Below are positions 11,701 through 24,620 of a DNA stretch of 64,000 nucleotides, in pieces. The first letter of the stretch is position 1; every line of letters begins with the position of its first letter. The DNA is from Zhengitettix transpicula (lineage: Eukaryota > Arthropoda > Insecta > Orthoptera > Tetrigidae). Made by a program: the position numbers and the translations under genes. The notes under the pieces are model-generated. The model was given only the letters and a program-made list of their open reading frames with translations, made no database searches and had not been told where the DNA came from. The stretch is from positions 182,925,432 through 182,989,431 of the forward strand of contig CM073591.1 in assembly GCA_037074705.1 (NCBI GenBank), given 5' to 3'.

Positions 11701-13255
11701 AATATAATATTAATAAAATTATATAAAATATTACAAAGAAATTATAGAAATATGAAAACAAGTAGCATATAATTACTAAAAAAATATTAATTTGTATGTC
11801 CGTGTTTAGTTACTGAAAGTGACTTCGATTTGTGTCCCGTATTGAATATGTCATTTTTATTAATATTTTTCAATGAATCAGCATAATATGTTTGTTCACT
11901 GTTTCAAAATATGCTTGAAAATAAATTATATTTGACATAACGGAATTAAAAGTATTGGTCCAAACATTCCACGAAGAAAACTTTAGATACATTTTGAGTG
12001 AAATTATTAAAATAGTGATGAGATCATAAACAATAATATTGTTACCCAAATAATTTAAACTGTCATCTAAGTAAAAAAAACAAAAACATAAATTTATCAA
12101 CAAGCATGGAGGCGACCTCCAAAGCCGATACGTACGTAGAACTCACGAAGGAATCACTAAGTTACTTTTCCGCAGATAACGCAATCTCTTCTCGCAAAGA
12201 ATGACAATTAGTAGTTTTCAAACACTTGAAATCTTTTTAAGGTAAAATTGCTGAAAACGCATTTGCTAATCGTTCGTTTTTTTGCACTTTACCGCGATAG
12301 GAGACGTTTGTGGCACTGAGAAAGCTGATATACTGCGTTAAGATAACCGTGTCTTTCCGTCAAACGCAAGACTTTTAATATGGAAACTTTCCGTTAGATA
12401 AGTCGTACAAGATCTTTCGAGTTGCTTGGATTATGTCAAAATGATTTACGAAAATGTTCAGATACTTATTTCAAGAAATAGAAAGCGTTTGAATTCTAAT
12501 TAAGGCTTAGTTGCAATTACTATATTCTACAGAATTCCGCGATTAGTACTAATTACGAACTAACAAGGGTAACGTTGCGTAAAATAAGGCAATCAATATC
12601 ATAAATATTTATAATAAATGTTGTACAAGCTAGTCGAGAAAGTTACAATAGTGAACTTGACGGAAATGTGGTGGATAATCGGGACGGAATACGAATTCTT
12701 TTGTGATCCAATCTAGAAGAATGTTATTATTTTTATATTTCGAAAGGAACTTTACTTTATTAAGCGCCGTTTTGACATTCTATACCGCCCATTTCTTTTA
12801 TAATAACGAAAGCTTGAGAGAAATAAAAAAAAATTATTGGACAGAAGCTTAGTGTGCGGTTCACCAGTTCTAGGTCCATGAATTTAAAGGGACTTTTAAG
12901 ACCTTAAATGAAGATTGTATATTATGACTGGTTTCGTGAAGTCTGTTTTTGAGCAACGAGTATAAATGTCGTATTTAACTGTATCTCATTAGAATTTTAC
13001 CGACCATTCCCTTACAGAAATAAATTTCATATCATCAAAATAGTAAACAATCTCCTGTCTGTGATGCGTAATTATAATTTTATAGAATGAGCGGGAAGTG
13101 GTTTTTAGTGGAAATAATCACTTGATATTTCATTAACATTTTGTTGGTCTGTGATCAATTATTATATTCCTCTCCTGACCTATATATATATCAAAATATA
13201 ACTGTACCTGTACTGAACTGATATAGAAGAGCCTGTATCGTTTAAGTTTTGTTTA
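11701..13255. other. AT-rich intergenic DNA
   Basis: A small GC-richer patch around 12105-12180 (GGAGGCGACCTCC) is the only departure from AT-rich sequence. Confidence 0.5.
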
Positions 13256-13259
13256 AAGT

Positions 13260-13645
13260 TAATGTAACGACCAAATTTTCTTTTCATTGAGATGGCGACG
13301 GCTATGATATTTGTCCGGTTTGCGACGTCACCTTATTAATGCCAACCTCGCGGAATTGCGCGAGCTATTACCTCATCAAACATGCACGAGACAAGTTATG
13401 GGCCATTGTGTTCCATACCAGTAGCTCTTGTCCGCAACAAATTGCCTATTAATATTGAGCGGCCGTGTCCCGCGGTATTGGAATGGAGATGCTCTGATGA
13501 ACAAGATCACGTGTGAATAGAGTTCATTTTCGGGTCTCTTTTTTATTAATCCGCCTCGTCCGGTGCTGAAGTTACACTCTTCCAATGTGCGCTTTGATAT
13601 TGCTAAAATGGAAAGTAATCGGGAAATAAATATATAATTTAACAC
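13260..13645. promoter_or_regulatory. GC-richer block, candidate regulatory element
   Basis: The block runs from GAGATGGCGACGGCTATG to about 13640 and includes GTTTGCGACGTCACC (a CRE-like core), GCGGAATTGCGCG, TTATTAATCCGCCTCG and GTCCCGCGG. No convincing frame exists. The regulatory role is inferred from position and composition. Confidence 0.3.
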
Positions 13646-14655
13646 CGAAGGTCTTTGAGATTTTCTGCTTCATTTAGCGTTCATTGAAGGAATTCATACT
13701 TACGAAACATACGCACGTTTAAATATAAAGTACTAAGATTTTTTTTTTCAAGTATATGACATACGTGAAATATGTGTTCTGTGACTTCTATAATTTCTGA
13801 TAATTTCCTATATTTGTTTGAATTGTATTCTATTCAACTTACGTAACTGAACAGCGGCAAAAATTGTTTGGATTATTTGAATTTCTGTGTGTTGAAGAAT
13901 ATCAATGCCATTGTAATATGTTACGCAACGTCTTAATCTAAACAATACAAGTTTTTGTACAGTAATAAACCAAAAGTTGTACTCAATTATACCATAACTC
14001 TCTGTCGCACAGTCATAATAAATGGTTTCATCCTTGTTTTGGAACGTCTTCAGGTTCATTAATTTCATTTATATATCATACAACAATTTTGAGGCAAGGT
14101 TTCACTGACCTGCCTGTTGCAACTGAAAATAAAAATAAATAATTTTCTGATTCAAGGCCGTTTATTTATGAATGTCAGATATTTTTTCATCATTCATTAT
14201 TTTGCTTGTTATTTGCAGTATGTGTAAGACTGATTTACAATGAAGTGGCAGATGATCGGACGAGCAGAAATTAAACAAGGTGGACAATCCAAACATTTAA
14301 AAGATGCTGGTAGAAGCTACGGAGTTCTTTATATAATTATAATATTTTATAGATGTAAACATCTAAATAGTTAAGTCATTGCATGATTGTCCCAGAATTT
14401 ACCAGTGCTGTAATTATAATTATTTCCTGTTATAATTTAAGTAATATTAAATGTTCTTCGAGTACTAAATGCAAATGTCGTTTAGAGAAAAATTGCATGT
14501 GAAAATATATATTGAGTTACAATCTGTGGTAATTGTGACTAAAGTAAGCAAAAAAAGTTGAAAATTAAGAATTGAACAATTGGATATTAAAAAGGAAAAT
14601 ACATTACAATATTGTAAAATGTAATATTTCTCATCGATCTCATTTATTCGACTGA
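13646..14655. other. AT-rich intergenic DNA
   Basis: Nothing recognised. Confidence 0.5.
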
Positions 14656-14898
14656 TCAAATGTTATTTTCATTGGTGTTTGTTCTTGTGATCGTGAGTGA
14701 ACTGCGAGGACATTTGCAGTCAACATGGATTCCTTGCCCTCCTACATACATTCCATCTCCGGAGACTCTGACGCGAAATTTACATGCTTCGCATATTCCA
14801 ACTGCTTCTTCCAATAAATCGTCCCTTCCTCCTTCTTCAGTGTCAAAGAAAATATTTCGCCAAAGTAGCTGCTTCACGTAGAGTTGATATTCAGCGCA
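14656..14898 (-). other. unidentified coding-like stretch, open on both strands
   Basis: A balanced-composition island in AT-rich DNA. On the - strand a frame without ATG near its start runs from after a stop at about 14899 to 14656; it contains acidic FFDTEEGGRDDLLEEA followed by a Cys/Gly-rich part with CEAC and DCKCP. On the + strand the same interval (14660-14881) begins MLFSLVFVLVIVSELRG, which resembles a signal peptide, and continues Pro/Ser-rich. I recognise neither. It could be an exon, a decayed gene fragment from a transposable element, or non-coding. Confidence 0.25.
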
Positions 14899-16380
14899 TC
14901 ACTTCTCACAAAGATATAAACAATCATTTGTCAGTGACACTGTACTGCACCATCTAAACTATTAACTAATACGGCATTTTAATCTGTTTCCAATGGGAAC
15001 CGTTTTGGCTGTCAGCGAATTAGAGCTGAGAATCAGAGGAACGTTGCCACATCGTCAGTACTGAATGACAACAAACACTTCATGCACAATAATATGGTAC
15101 TACGTCACACGAATATGATTGGTCGGCACAAGAAAAACCTTCAAGGTCAAATCAGCTCAAATTTGAAAGGTAGTAGTGGTATAGAAGAGAACAAGCATGT
15201 TGTCTCTGCCAAAGCTTGGTTTCACAAAGAGTGCTTATCTCATTTAAACGCAATGAAAGCCATATATTACGTAAAATAAAACCTGTAATTTATTTTCACT
15301 TACAGCTGTGAAAATTAACAGGATTTATCCTGTTTTTAATATACATCCCTATGTCTCTTATCTGGAAACAAGAGGTTTCAATTAAAATCCATCCCATTAT
15401 TAACATTTTATCATTACATTTACAGTACCATTGAGCTATTCCTTTGTGAAACAGTCTTCCCATACGTATTTTCGTCAATGATAGTAATTAAATTACATCT
15501 TTCAAATAATTTGTCTTCTTTGTGTACGTATTTATACGTTTTTTTGGCAATAAGAAATTTTCTTTAAAAATTGACTCGTTTTTTAAAATATTAATATGTG
15601 GAAGTATCTCTCAGTCTACCGTATGCTTTTTCATCATTATTCTCATAAGACTCAATATTAAAGCATCCTGTAACAAGTTTTTAATTGTTAGCGAATTTCC
15701 TGGTTCGATTTTAGGTTTCAAAACGTACTACCGATGTAAAGTTTTTGCATGTATTCGTTTTCTCTTACAATTTTTGTAAATATCAAAAGGAAGCCAGTAA
15801 ACAATTTTATTAATTTTTCCTCTGTTCATTTAATCAAATATTCTCTTATCATCCAATATTGAACAGGAAAAGTTTCCACGTGAAGACCAAATCGAGGCTG
15901 TTACTAATAGTCAAGGTTAACAGAATGAAGGAAGGTAAGTTACGTCCATTCCATTATTACAGTCAAAAATAGAAACCGTCTACTAACCCAATTAATTCCC
16001 CCACGATTTTGTACATAGTTCTCAGATCCTACTATCCTGTTATGTCACCGAATATATTCTTCGAGTAGGTTTATATATATTTTTTAAAATAATTGAAAAA
16101 AAAATGTATTCTGCGTGATGAATTAATCTAGTAGTATTGTACTCAGTCATTCTCAGCCATAAAAACACGCATCATTTCGTTGTTAAAAATATTTTTCATA
16201 TTGATCTGACACAACATATTCTGATGTGTTATTTACTAATCGTAGAACGGAACGTAATTTTTATTATTTCTTACATCAAATAAAATGATATGCAAAACAT
16301 ATCTACCGAAATAATTACTAGTAACTCGAATTTTCCTGTCGCGTTCTGTTGTTCTCAACTATAACTTTTTTTTTCAGATT
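14899..16380. other. AT-rich intergenic DNA
   Basis: No structure was recognised apart from short T-rich runs. Confidence 0.5.
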
Positions 16381-16384
16381 ATAT

Positions 16385-17060
16385 CGTTCAGAAATAACGT
16401 GAGAGCAACCGAGATTGGTGCCGAATCCGTGCTTATGAAAGTCACTGAGTTTAATTAAGACATGTAGATTGCCGGTTAAGTTGTGGTTCAGTCACTAGGA
16501 TTGAGGACGAAAGGAGGTAAAACAGAGTTGCGCGTACAATCTTAAAACGTGGTAGAAAAATTCTACCAAGAAAAGGAACAAACAGTAAGCACCGCTAGCA
16601 CGTATAGGGGTTGTGGTGGAAAGGTCAGAATATTAAAGTCATTTTAAATTTGCATTTATTAGCGACGAATGCAAAGTTTTCGGGGTTGCAGATTTTTATA
16701 GTGTTATTTTTTTGAAGATGACAATTCTTAAATTGAACTCCTAATGATAATGAATTAAAGCGGAAAGCCTTTAAATAATAATAATAATAATAAAAGACCG
16801 AGAATTATGCTTATTCCGAGGGTATTGAAGTCCTTGAATTTAATTCTGTCGGTTAAGTTGTACTTCAGACACTAGGTGCGTAGGTGTAGGAGGAAGGGGT
16901 TGACCGTTGTATAATAATAATACTAAAACAACTCAGATTGGTGTTGAATCATGGGTTACGAACGTCACTATGTTTAATTCAGACATTAAACGTGCCGGTT
17001 AAATTTGATTTCAGCCCCTAGGAGTGTGAGTTTAACGAGAGTGAGTAAAAGTTCAATCTA
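16385..17060 (+). repeat. three diverged copies of a larger repeat unit next to the minisatellite
   Basis: Similar segments at about 16395-16515, 16805-16890 and 16920-17045 share the order GAGATTGGTG..GAATC, GTCACT..GTTTAATT, GCCGGTTAAGTTGTGGTTCA (or variants) and CACTAGGA. Copies 1 and 3 are the most complete. An (AAT)n stretch lies at 16778-16795. They precede the 28-30-bp array and probably belong to the same composite repeat. Confidence 0.6.
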
Positions 17061-17164
17061 AAACATAAGAAGCAATTTCTTCCAAATTTTGTACACATGT
17101 TACAATACGGGAACAAATACTGTGTGGTAAAACACCTATAAGAATGAGGATGGCGTATATTTTG

Positions 17165-18050
17165 CACCTTCTTAGGGTACCGGGACAATTTTTTACTCTA
17201 TTAACGTACCGCCAGTAATTGTCTCCCTTAACGTACCGGGAATATTTTTCTACTCTTTTAGGGTACCAAGAGTATTTTTGTGTCTCTTAAGATAGCAGGA
17301 GAATTTCTGGTATTTGGGTACCGTGAATATTTTTCACTCTCTTGACGTACCGGAAGTATTTTTGTATCTTTTAAAATTCCGGAAATAATTATTATCCGGT
17401 TAAGGGATCGGGAGTATTTGCTACACTCTCAAGGTAACAGACGTAATTTGTATCACGAAGGGTAGCGAGAATTTTATGACTCTCTTAAGGTACTGTTGGT
17501 AATTTTGTCTGTATTACCCGGAGTATTATTGTCCTTCTTAAGGTACCCTGAGAGCTTTTTACTATCTAAAGGTACAGAAATAATTTTGACTCACTCAAGG
17601 TACCGGAAGAAATGTTGTCTCTCTTAGGATATTGGTATTGTTTTACACATTCGTAGGAATGAGAAGTACTTTTGACTCTTATAAGTTACCGGGATTATCT
17701 TTTACTCTCTTAGAGTAGCCAGAGTATTTTTATATACTCTCTCAAGTTCGCGGGAGAATATTTCGCTCTATTACGGTACGAGGAGTATTCTTAGATCTGT
17801 TAGGGTAATGTAAGTATGTTTTCCTTTCTTAGATTAGCGACTGTCCCTCTCTATCTCAATGTACCGGGATTATTTTAGACTCTCTGGAGGTACGGAGTGT
17901 ATTTATGAATCTTTTAAGTTACCGGAAATATTTCCTAACTCTATGAGAAATGTTTAAGGCTGTCTTAAAATACTGGGAGTATATTTTTAAAAAACTTAGG
18001 GTACTGAAGTACTTTTAACTCCCTTATTTTTACTTGACTCGATTAAGATA
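17165..18050 (+). repeat. diverged minisatellite, 28-30-bp units
   Basis: The unit is approximately CTTAAGGTACCGGGAGTATT followed by TTTGTCTCT. GTAC-like cores fall at 17177, 17206, 17233, 17263, 17292, 17319 and 17347, giving spacings of 27-30 bases, and the pattern continues to about 18050, about 30 units. Units differ by substitutions and 1-3-base indels, so the array is old. The spacing is not a multiple of three, which argues against a coding repeat. Confidence 0.85.
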
Positions 18051-18054
18051 CAGT

Positions 18055-18250
18055 GTTTCAGCATAGTGGTTACGATTAAACTAACATTCTGTCGTCATGG
18101 ATTGGGTAGGGGACGTGAAATGTAAATGTTCAAAATGTCGCAGTCTTGATGCTGGTTAAATCACGTGTTGGCCAAATGATTATCTTCGAAGTAAATCATT
18201 TTCCGGGCTTATATAAATAAATACACGGGCAACGCCAGGCACCCAGCAAT
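18055..18250 (-). mobile_element. interspersed repeat fragment, copy 2 (inverted), with a possible tRNA-like A box
   Basis: Read on the - strand from 18246 down, GGGTGCCTGGCGTTGCCCGT is followed by GTATTTATTTATATAA, matching the terminus at 4921-4956. At 18060-18069 on the + strand AGCATAGTGG, followed by TTACGATT, resembles a tRNA-like A box of a SINE; no clear B box follows. The minisatellite and its flanking units may lie inside the same element, entered from this end. Confidence 0.5.
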
Positions 18251-18259
18251 AGATTTAAT

Positions 18260-19560
18260 AGATATTATATAAGTAAAACCTAACATAGTCTCTTCAATTC
18301 TAAACTAATTCAAAATAGTTAGTGTTTTTAGTATTACAAAACATTCTAATTCAGTTTAAGGCATTAAAAAGTAGAGGTCACAAGTATGTTAATAACCTGC
18401 TAATTGGCTGTAGGACAAACATGGTAGTTGTTTGAAGTGCAAACAAGGAGCTCGGGATTATTGTGCAGGGCGTGGAAAGATAAAGTTAAGTGAGTATACC
18501 ATTAAAATATATCTTGGACGCAAGAGAAGACAAAATTGATGGTAGTTCTTCACATGCAAACCAACCGGATTCAACACATTCTGCTATGTTCAGCATACTA
18601 CTTGACAGATGTAAGAATTACAAGCTCCGCTTGGAGAGATATCCACCTGCTAAACTATTTATCTGAGGAAAGAAAATCCTGGAACGAGGAAGACGTGGAA
18701 ATTAGAAAGGCGAACAGTGTTCATATTCTTCCAGGATGCAATTTATATTGTGCAATTTTCCGGAATATCATTCTAAATCGTAATTCTTCTTGAAAAAATC
18801 CAACGTCATTTCACATTTCAACCCATTTAACTTTGTCATTTTTCCCTGACACCACATTCTGGCTCCTAAGATTAAAATATTCATATTTGAAAGTGGTTTG
18901 CCTATATCAGAAAACTAGTTTATCTGGCTGAAAAAGTCTTGGATGATTGCACGTTACTAAGAGTTATTTTTTAGCAAACAGTTTCTAGAATCTACATCAA
19001 TGAGTCTATTTTTTAAAAAAAAACCTATGTGAAACGAATAAAAATGTGCCAGTAAATGATCACGAGAGAACCTGAATTAAGCAGAAAGGGAAATGTATAA
19101 GAAATAAAATACACCAATTCATAAAAGTTTTCAAATGTATATTATTACTATACAAAATTATGCTAGTCTTCAGGTGAGACCTTTACTGTTTAGGATTAAC
19201 AACTCATGCAATCCTAATTACGAGAGCTTATTTAATTCTTTCTAGTTCTGCAAAGATACCTTACACAGCTTTCTGCATCTGCATTTCCAGTTTTCCTCAT
19301 TCATTCATCATTACTTAATAACATATTATCTGATTAGGCTATACTGGCAAGAAACAACCTTCCTATGTGTGAAGACTCCCAAACTACAAATAAAGTTCTC
19401 GGTTGATCGATCTGGTAATATTAACATTTTTACTCACGTTTTCAGTGTGATTTTCTGCAAAAGTCTGTTACTAGCTATCGGCGTGCCAATCGTCAATACG
19501 CGTTACATGCATTGTGCACAAAGTACTCTGGAAAAATCTTCGTTCTTTAACGACGTTGTG
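18260..19560. other. AT-rich intergenic DNA
   Basis: Nothing recognised. Confidence 0.5.
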
Positions 19561-19925
19561 ACAATTAGAATGTTTCCACTTGGGCAGCGTAATAATGATA
19601 GTAATAGTAATAATAATAATAATAATGGCTGCTGGTCTACTGTTGCAGCTTTCCCCCCCTTGTGCGATGTGTAATTTATGGTGGCGCCTGGAGCTGAGTT
19701 GATGATCCGTGCGCTCCGGCCCGACCGCGGCCATCTTGTAATTAATTGTGACTCCGCCACCAAGCCGCACATTGTTCGGGGTCCAAACTTCCGTCCCAAT
19801 GAAACACTGCCGCCTTGCTCATTATTAATTGAGTCGGGAGCGCGTGCAGTAATCCATCACTTACACGTCGGACCGTCGCCTCGCCACCGATTCTGTATGA
19901 ATAATAACTCATTTACAATATAAAA
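19561..19925. promoter_or_regulatory. GC-richer block, candidate regulatory element
   Basis: After an (AAT)n tract at about 19608-19626 the sequence is GC-rich with GGCCCGACCGCGGCCATC, ATTATTAATTGAGTCGG and CACGTCGGACCGTCGCC. Open frames occur on both strands but show no recognisable protein. The AATTAATT cores suit homeodomain binding; a role is inferred. Confidence 0.3.
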
Positions 19926-20540
19926 AAAAAAACAAGCAATCTTCGCAGTTGACGGTGTCACCCTGTCTGACAAGCTGTGCGGGACTGGTGATTTTTAGAA
20001 TCGTCTTCCTATTAAACTAAAAAAAAACTATGAATTTTATCATTTATTTTCAAAACTAGATTGAAATGAAACAACACAGTTTATTCGTTTAATTCTTCGC
20101 ATCTATAATATGAGCTCAACTGCACTACATCCTTATCAAAGTATGTTTTCATGTGCAGAAGTAAGTAAAGAGACACCATTGCACAAGTTGCTCAGCTCAA
20201 ATTATTTTCCACTGTTCCAGCATTATGGGATGATTCTCTCACGAATAATCACTTACCGTATTTTAGATGTAATTATTTAACTAAAGGGACACCCATGAAT
20301 TTGGATATTAATCTTAATTTTCCTGGAGGACAATATTAATCGAAACTACGATTCGTGTATCAGCTCCAATGTCGAATAATTACTTACTAAGAAGATGAAC
20401 GTTAAATTCCGTTACAATACAATTTCAGGTGTTCCTTAACGGACACTTAGAAAATGGCAGAAGGCGTACACTTTAACAGATACAAACGTTTTAAAGTATT
20501 TTCTGACGCCATAACATCCTTAGATGTTCAGCTCAAAGCC
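19926..20540. other. AT-rich intergenic DNA
   Basis: Nothing recognised. Confidence 0.5.
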
Positions 20541-21070
20541 GTTATCTATTGATTATAGTCAAGTAACAGCTCGTAATATGTACTTTTCGGGAGTTTTCGA
20601 TGTTTCCGCTTAACGTCTACAATGCAAAATATTCTGTTTATCGACATGTGATATTTGCTAGCCCGGACAAACACTAAATTCCTCCGTAGTTGACGATTAT
20701 TAAAATATCGGACGGCCTGAATCGGATTTATATGGAACTCCTCGTCAAATAGACTTGTTAATCTTGGCATTCCGATTGGCGAAGCCCGGGCTGAAGGCGA
20801 TGAGTATTTATGAGCGGGCACACATTCCTCAGGGCTGTAGATTTTAATGCGAGTCCTAATGTGCGGCAGGAATCCGCAATATACGACGCCGCGAGTGGCC
20901 TGGCATTCGCCAGGAATGCGTCGGGAGATTAAAAAGGCGGCTGGGCGTCTTGCTTGAGGTCACTCTACGCTGCGTCGGCGCCATTAGCGTCTTCAGCAAA
21001 TGGACGTGTCACATGCCGCTAAATGTTCTCTCTGGGAGTGGGCTTCTACTCAGAAACACGTACGCACGGC
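20541..21070. promoter_or_regulatory. GC-richer block, candidate regulatory element
   Basis: One of the longer islands. It contains GATTATTAAAATATCGGACG, CGATTGGCGAAGCCCGGGCT, AGTATTTATGAGCGGGC (a Caudal/Abd-B-like TTTATG), GCGAGTGGCC and CGTCGGCGCCATTAGCG. The dense mixture of homeodomain-like and GC-rich sites without an intact frame is typical of developmental enhancers; this is inference. Confidence 0.35.
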
Positions 21071-22475
21071 GACTGAGGACACAAATTTCTTATACAATCC
21101 TATACACTGTATGCCGATTAAATATAGACACCTACAACCATATATTTTATCGACGGAAAAGGAACATACTAAACTCATGTTTAAATTGTATCCTTGGGAA
21201 TTTGATTAATTTTCACACCACATTAAAGATTAAAACAGATCTGGGATAAATAGAATAACTGTGACAGAGCAAGATAAATTGGAGATCTTTTAAAATCTAA
21301 GACGTAGTATACCTTAAGTTGATAATATTGATTATCGCTAAATATCGAATAAAATAGGCAGAACAATTTAAATCAGTGATTAATTATAAACAACTTATTT
21401 ATTAGACATGAGGCGACTGGATTTATATTTGACTTATAACCCTGCTATTTATTTATGCAATTAATCTCTGAACATATTTACTGATCCTTTAGAGTTTAAA
21501 AATTAAACGCTTGAAAGTGAAACATTAACCGCTCTTTTCAATTAAATTATAAATCTCAAGACCACCGCATGGATTAATTCTGAAAATCATGATGAATGAA
21601 GAGGAAGTCCGATAACAATCTGAAATATATTGAATAAAAATATAACATGCGGGATAAAATTTAAATATATTTGTATTTCAACTTTCTCAAGATACAACAT
21701 AAGTTTTGCAAACAATGAGCAATAGGAATAGTTTTTAAAATTTCTTGAGATTATTTTATGTTTCCTAATTATTCCATCCAGGTCGTACGACCCGACACTT
21801 AACAGTGCTCCAAACACAGTAAAGCACAGAATTCACTATTTTAATTCCCTATCTACAATATGTTCGGAAAGAAACAATTTAATTTTGGCCTGGAAGAACA
21901 TTAACCAAAATGTTAGATTCAGTGTTCTCTATTAATTGTATTATTTTTGCATGAATTAAAAATAATTGAACATATTTAGTATATAACATGGCGGTCTTTC
22001 GCAGTTGTTGTAGTTTAGGAATCCTCAAAACCGAACAAATTTGTGTAAACTGCTGCCAAATATATATACGGTTAAATAATTTACTTATAACTTATTATAA
22101 ATATTATTAAATATATTTTTAAAGAATGAAACACTGATTTTAACTGTAAATTTTCAAGTAATACTCCAGTGTAAGAATAAAACACTCTCATCACAGCAAT
22201 GTAAATAATACAAGCAAGCTACATCAAAGCTATTAATAGCTACATTGCCTAATGTATTAATATATAGTTTCAGAGATAAACATTATTATAACTCTGGACT
22301 TAACTAGTTTATGACTGTTTATTTCTTTCATTAGAATTCGAAAATAAACATAAACGAAAAAAAAATGGTGAATTAAATTTTAAATGCTTTTAATGAAAAG
22401 TGAGTTCTTTACGGCTTCAACATCAATGGTTCCATTTACCCGATTATAAGAATAAAGCAATATTCGGAGAAGAAT
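21071..22475. other. AT-rich intergenic DNA
   Basis: Nothing recognised. Confidence 0.5.
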
Positions 22476-22479
22476 TGAT

Positions 22480-23160
22480 GCCGACCAACTTATTGGTTTA
22501 TTAAATGGTGCTCGTAAAAAACGGAGCCGAGCCGAGGCGAACGGAAAAGAGCCGCTTCCCGTTTACAATTAAAATGACCTGCCACGGGTGCAATATATGT
22601 TCCCGCTATGCCGAGGCTTCATTAATACTTTTCCACAATCGCAACGTTGTTTCACGGTCCAATACGCCCTTTTTTACTCCTTCGCTCTTTTTTTTTAATT
22701 TTGAGTAAGGGCCACAACAAAGCGAAATACTTACCGTTGGCGAACAAAATGACCGGGAATTCAATCTATTTCTTGTGTCATCCAGTAATAGCAAATCGAT
22801 CAGTATTGGCAGAAACGCAATTAAAATAAAAAGAGCATCGTCCACAGCGAAAGCGAGCTCTTTGCTATCTCTTTATCTTTCAGTCTCCCCCTCTCTTTCG
22901 TACTTGCGTTTGTGGGGAAGTAGGGTGTCGTCTATTTCATCCTCCTCCCCGCTTCGAAGTAACCCTCGGGGCTCATTGCAATCGATCGACGACGGTTCTC
23001 GAGGCACCCGCCAGAGGCCAGCAGATGTAATCACCAAGAGCCTTCTTCCTACACGGACCCTCCGTCCACAATCAAAACTACGTCAATACCACCTCAATAC
23101 TGTATTTCTAATCCACGATGACGTAACACGACAGCCAATTTGCCACACGATTTCTTAACT
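22480..23160. promoter_or_regulatory. GC-richer block, candidate regulatory element
   Basis: Contains CCGAGCCGAGGCGAACGG, a CT-rich tract around 22870-22900 and CTCGGGGCTCATTGCAATCG. A 127-codon open frame on + (22775-23158) is Ser-rich and has no recognisable domain; low stop density in GC-rich DNA explains it. Confidence 0.3.
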
Positions 23161-24085
23161 ATCGTGTTTTGGAATCAAGAGGAGAAGCCTCCAATCACAG
23201 AAAAGAACAAAAGTGAACGAAGTTAAAAAAAATTGAGATTAATCATTTGAAATGTGTCTTAATGTAAATCACCTGCGATTTTTTTAAGTTGAAATACATT
23301 TTTTCCATTGCGAATAATTTATATTGCAAAATTCAGATCTCAACCGAGCAATGTTCCATTACCCTTCAGAATGATCTGACTTTTGACTCTTTCCCAGCTC
23401 CTGGTTCCATACATTTATTTCGTAAAGTCGTGGTGAAATATAGTCTACACCACTAGGAAGGTTAGCCAAGTTGACTTTCGGGGATAATTGGCAAGTAAAA
23501 ATTACGTGGTAACAGTTCTTAACATTATTTCACTGCCTCAAAAACCGAAACAGTCTGGTTTAATACGAAATTATTTTTGTGGAACGTTAATATGAAGTAT
23601 ATAATTTATACGAGATTATCCGCAAATTAATTGCAGTGTAAATTCGTCGCCGTTTATGAGATTAACCTTGTTTTCCGAACTGGGTATGGAATCTTAATTC
23701 AAGCGGCCTCAGTTCGAAGGACATTCTAAATTTTTGTGTACGCAGCTTTCGCCTGCTAAAAATACGGAGTAATATTATCGAAATTTAAAAGTTATTATAA
23801 CTGTAAAAATAGGTAATTTTCTTTTAGAAAACTTTTTAAGATTCTGCAACAAAAGATTCCGATAATTTTTTTTATAAAAATCAAAAGAAAGGTAACGAAA
23901 TAACTGCCTTGTCTACTGTATCCGTGATTCAATTTGGCTTTGCATGTGCAATTTCAGCGACGACTAAATATTAAATTCTGAGTTTGCTATAATTGTTATT
24001 TTAAAAATACAAAAAAAAAATTGCTGTCTTCAAAAATTCCTTCCAGAGATGAACGACAGTTCTGTCCTTGAAATATGTTGTAAAC
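23161..24085. other. AT-rich intergenic DNA
   Basis: Nothing recognised. Confidence 0.5.
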
Positions 24086-24620
24086 GAACTCGTTAATGCC
24101 GGAACAGGCGATGCGTGCGACTGGCGAATTCATGGGGCGACATCGGCAGATTGAATTTAGCTGGGGCAGGAAGTGCTAATGCCTTTCTCTGACGCTATAT
24201 TTGTCCGCCCGCAGTGATTCGACATGTATCGGCGACGAGGCACGAATTCAATTACGAGTAAAATATATGCAGGCTCGTGTTTAATTATGTGGTAACAAGC
24301 GCAAACATGCACACAGACCCCGGGCCTCTGTCGCCGCCCCATGTAAACAGAGCGGCCCATTAGCAGCCGCCTCTCCCGCCCCCGCCACGGCCCCGTCACC
24401 GTGCACAGCACTTTTGACGCCTTATTTGCCAGCACATCCGATATAAATATTACCCCACGGCGACGCATTGCCTCTTCTTTTCATTTATGCACATCACTCG
24501 GGGTTTCATCCAGGCTTCGTCGGTAGCTATATTCAGGGCCTGTCATTACGCACAGTCGCACATGCCTTATTTTACACCGATGCGAACCTAATCGAATAAT
24601 TTAAAAAAACATCTACATGA
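24086..24620. promoter_or_regulatory. GC-rich block, candidate regulatory element
   Basis: Contains GACCCCGGGCCTCTGTCGCC, CCATGTAAACAGAGCGG (a Forkhead-type TGTAAACA core), GCCCCCGCCACGGCCCC and TTTATTTGCCAGC. It has the sharpest GC contrast in the upstream half after the 30.8-31.4 kb block. The 103-codon frame on - is not recognised. Confidence 0.35.

Noticed and set aside
22775..23158. 127-codon Ser-rich frame (+)
   Set aside because: Within a CT-rich block; repetitive Ser codons follow from composition and no domain is present.
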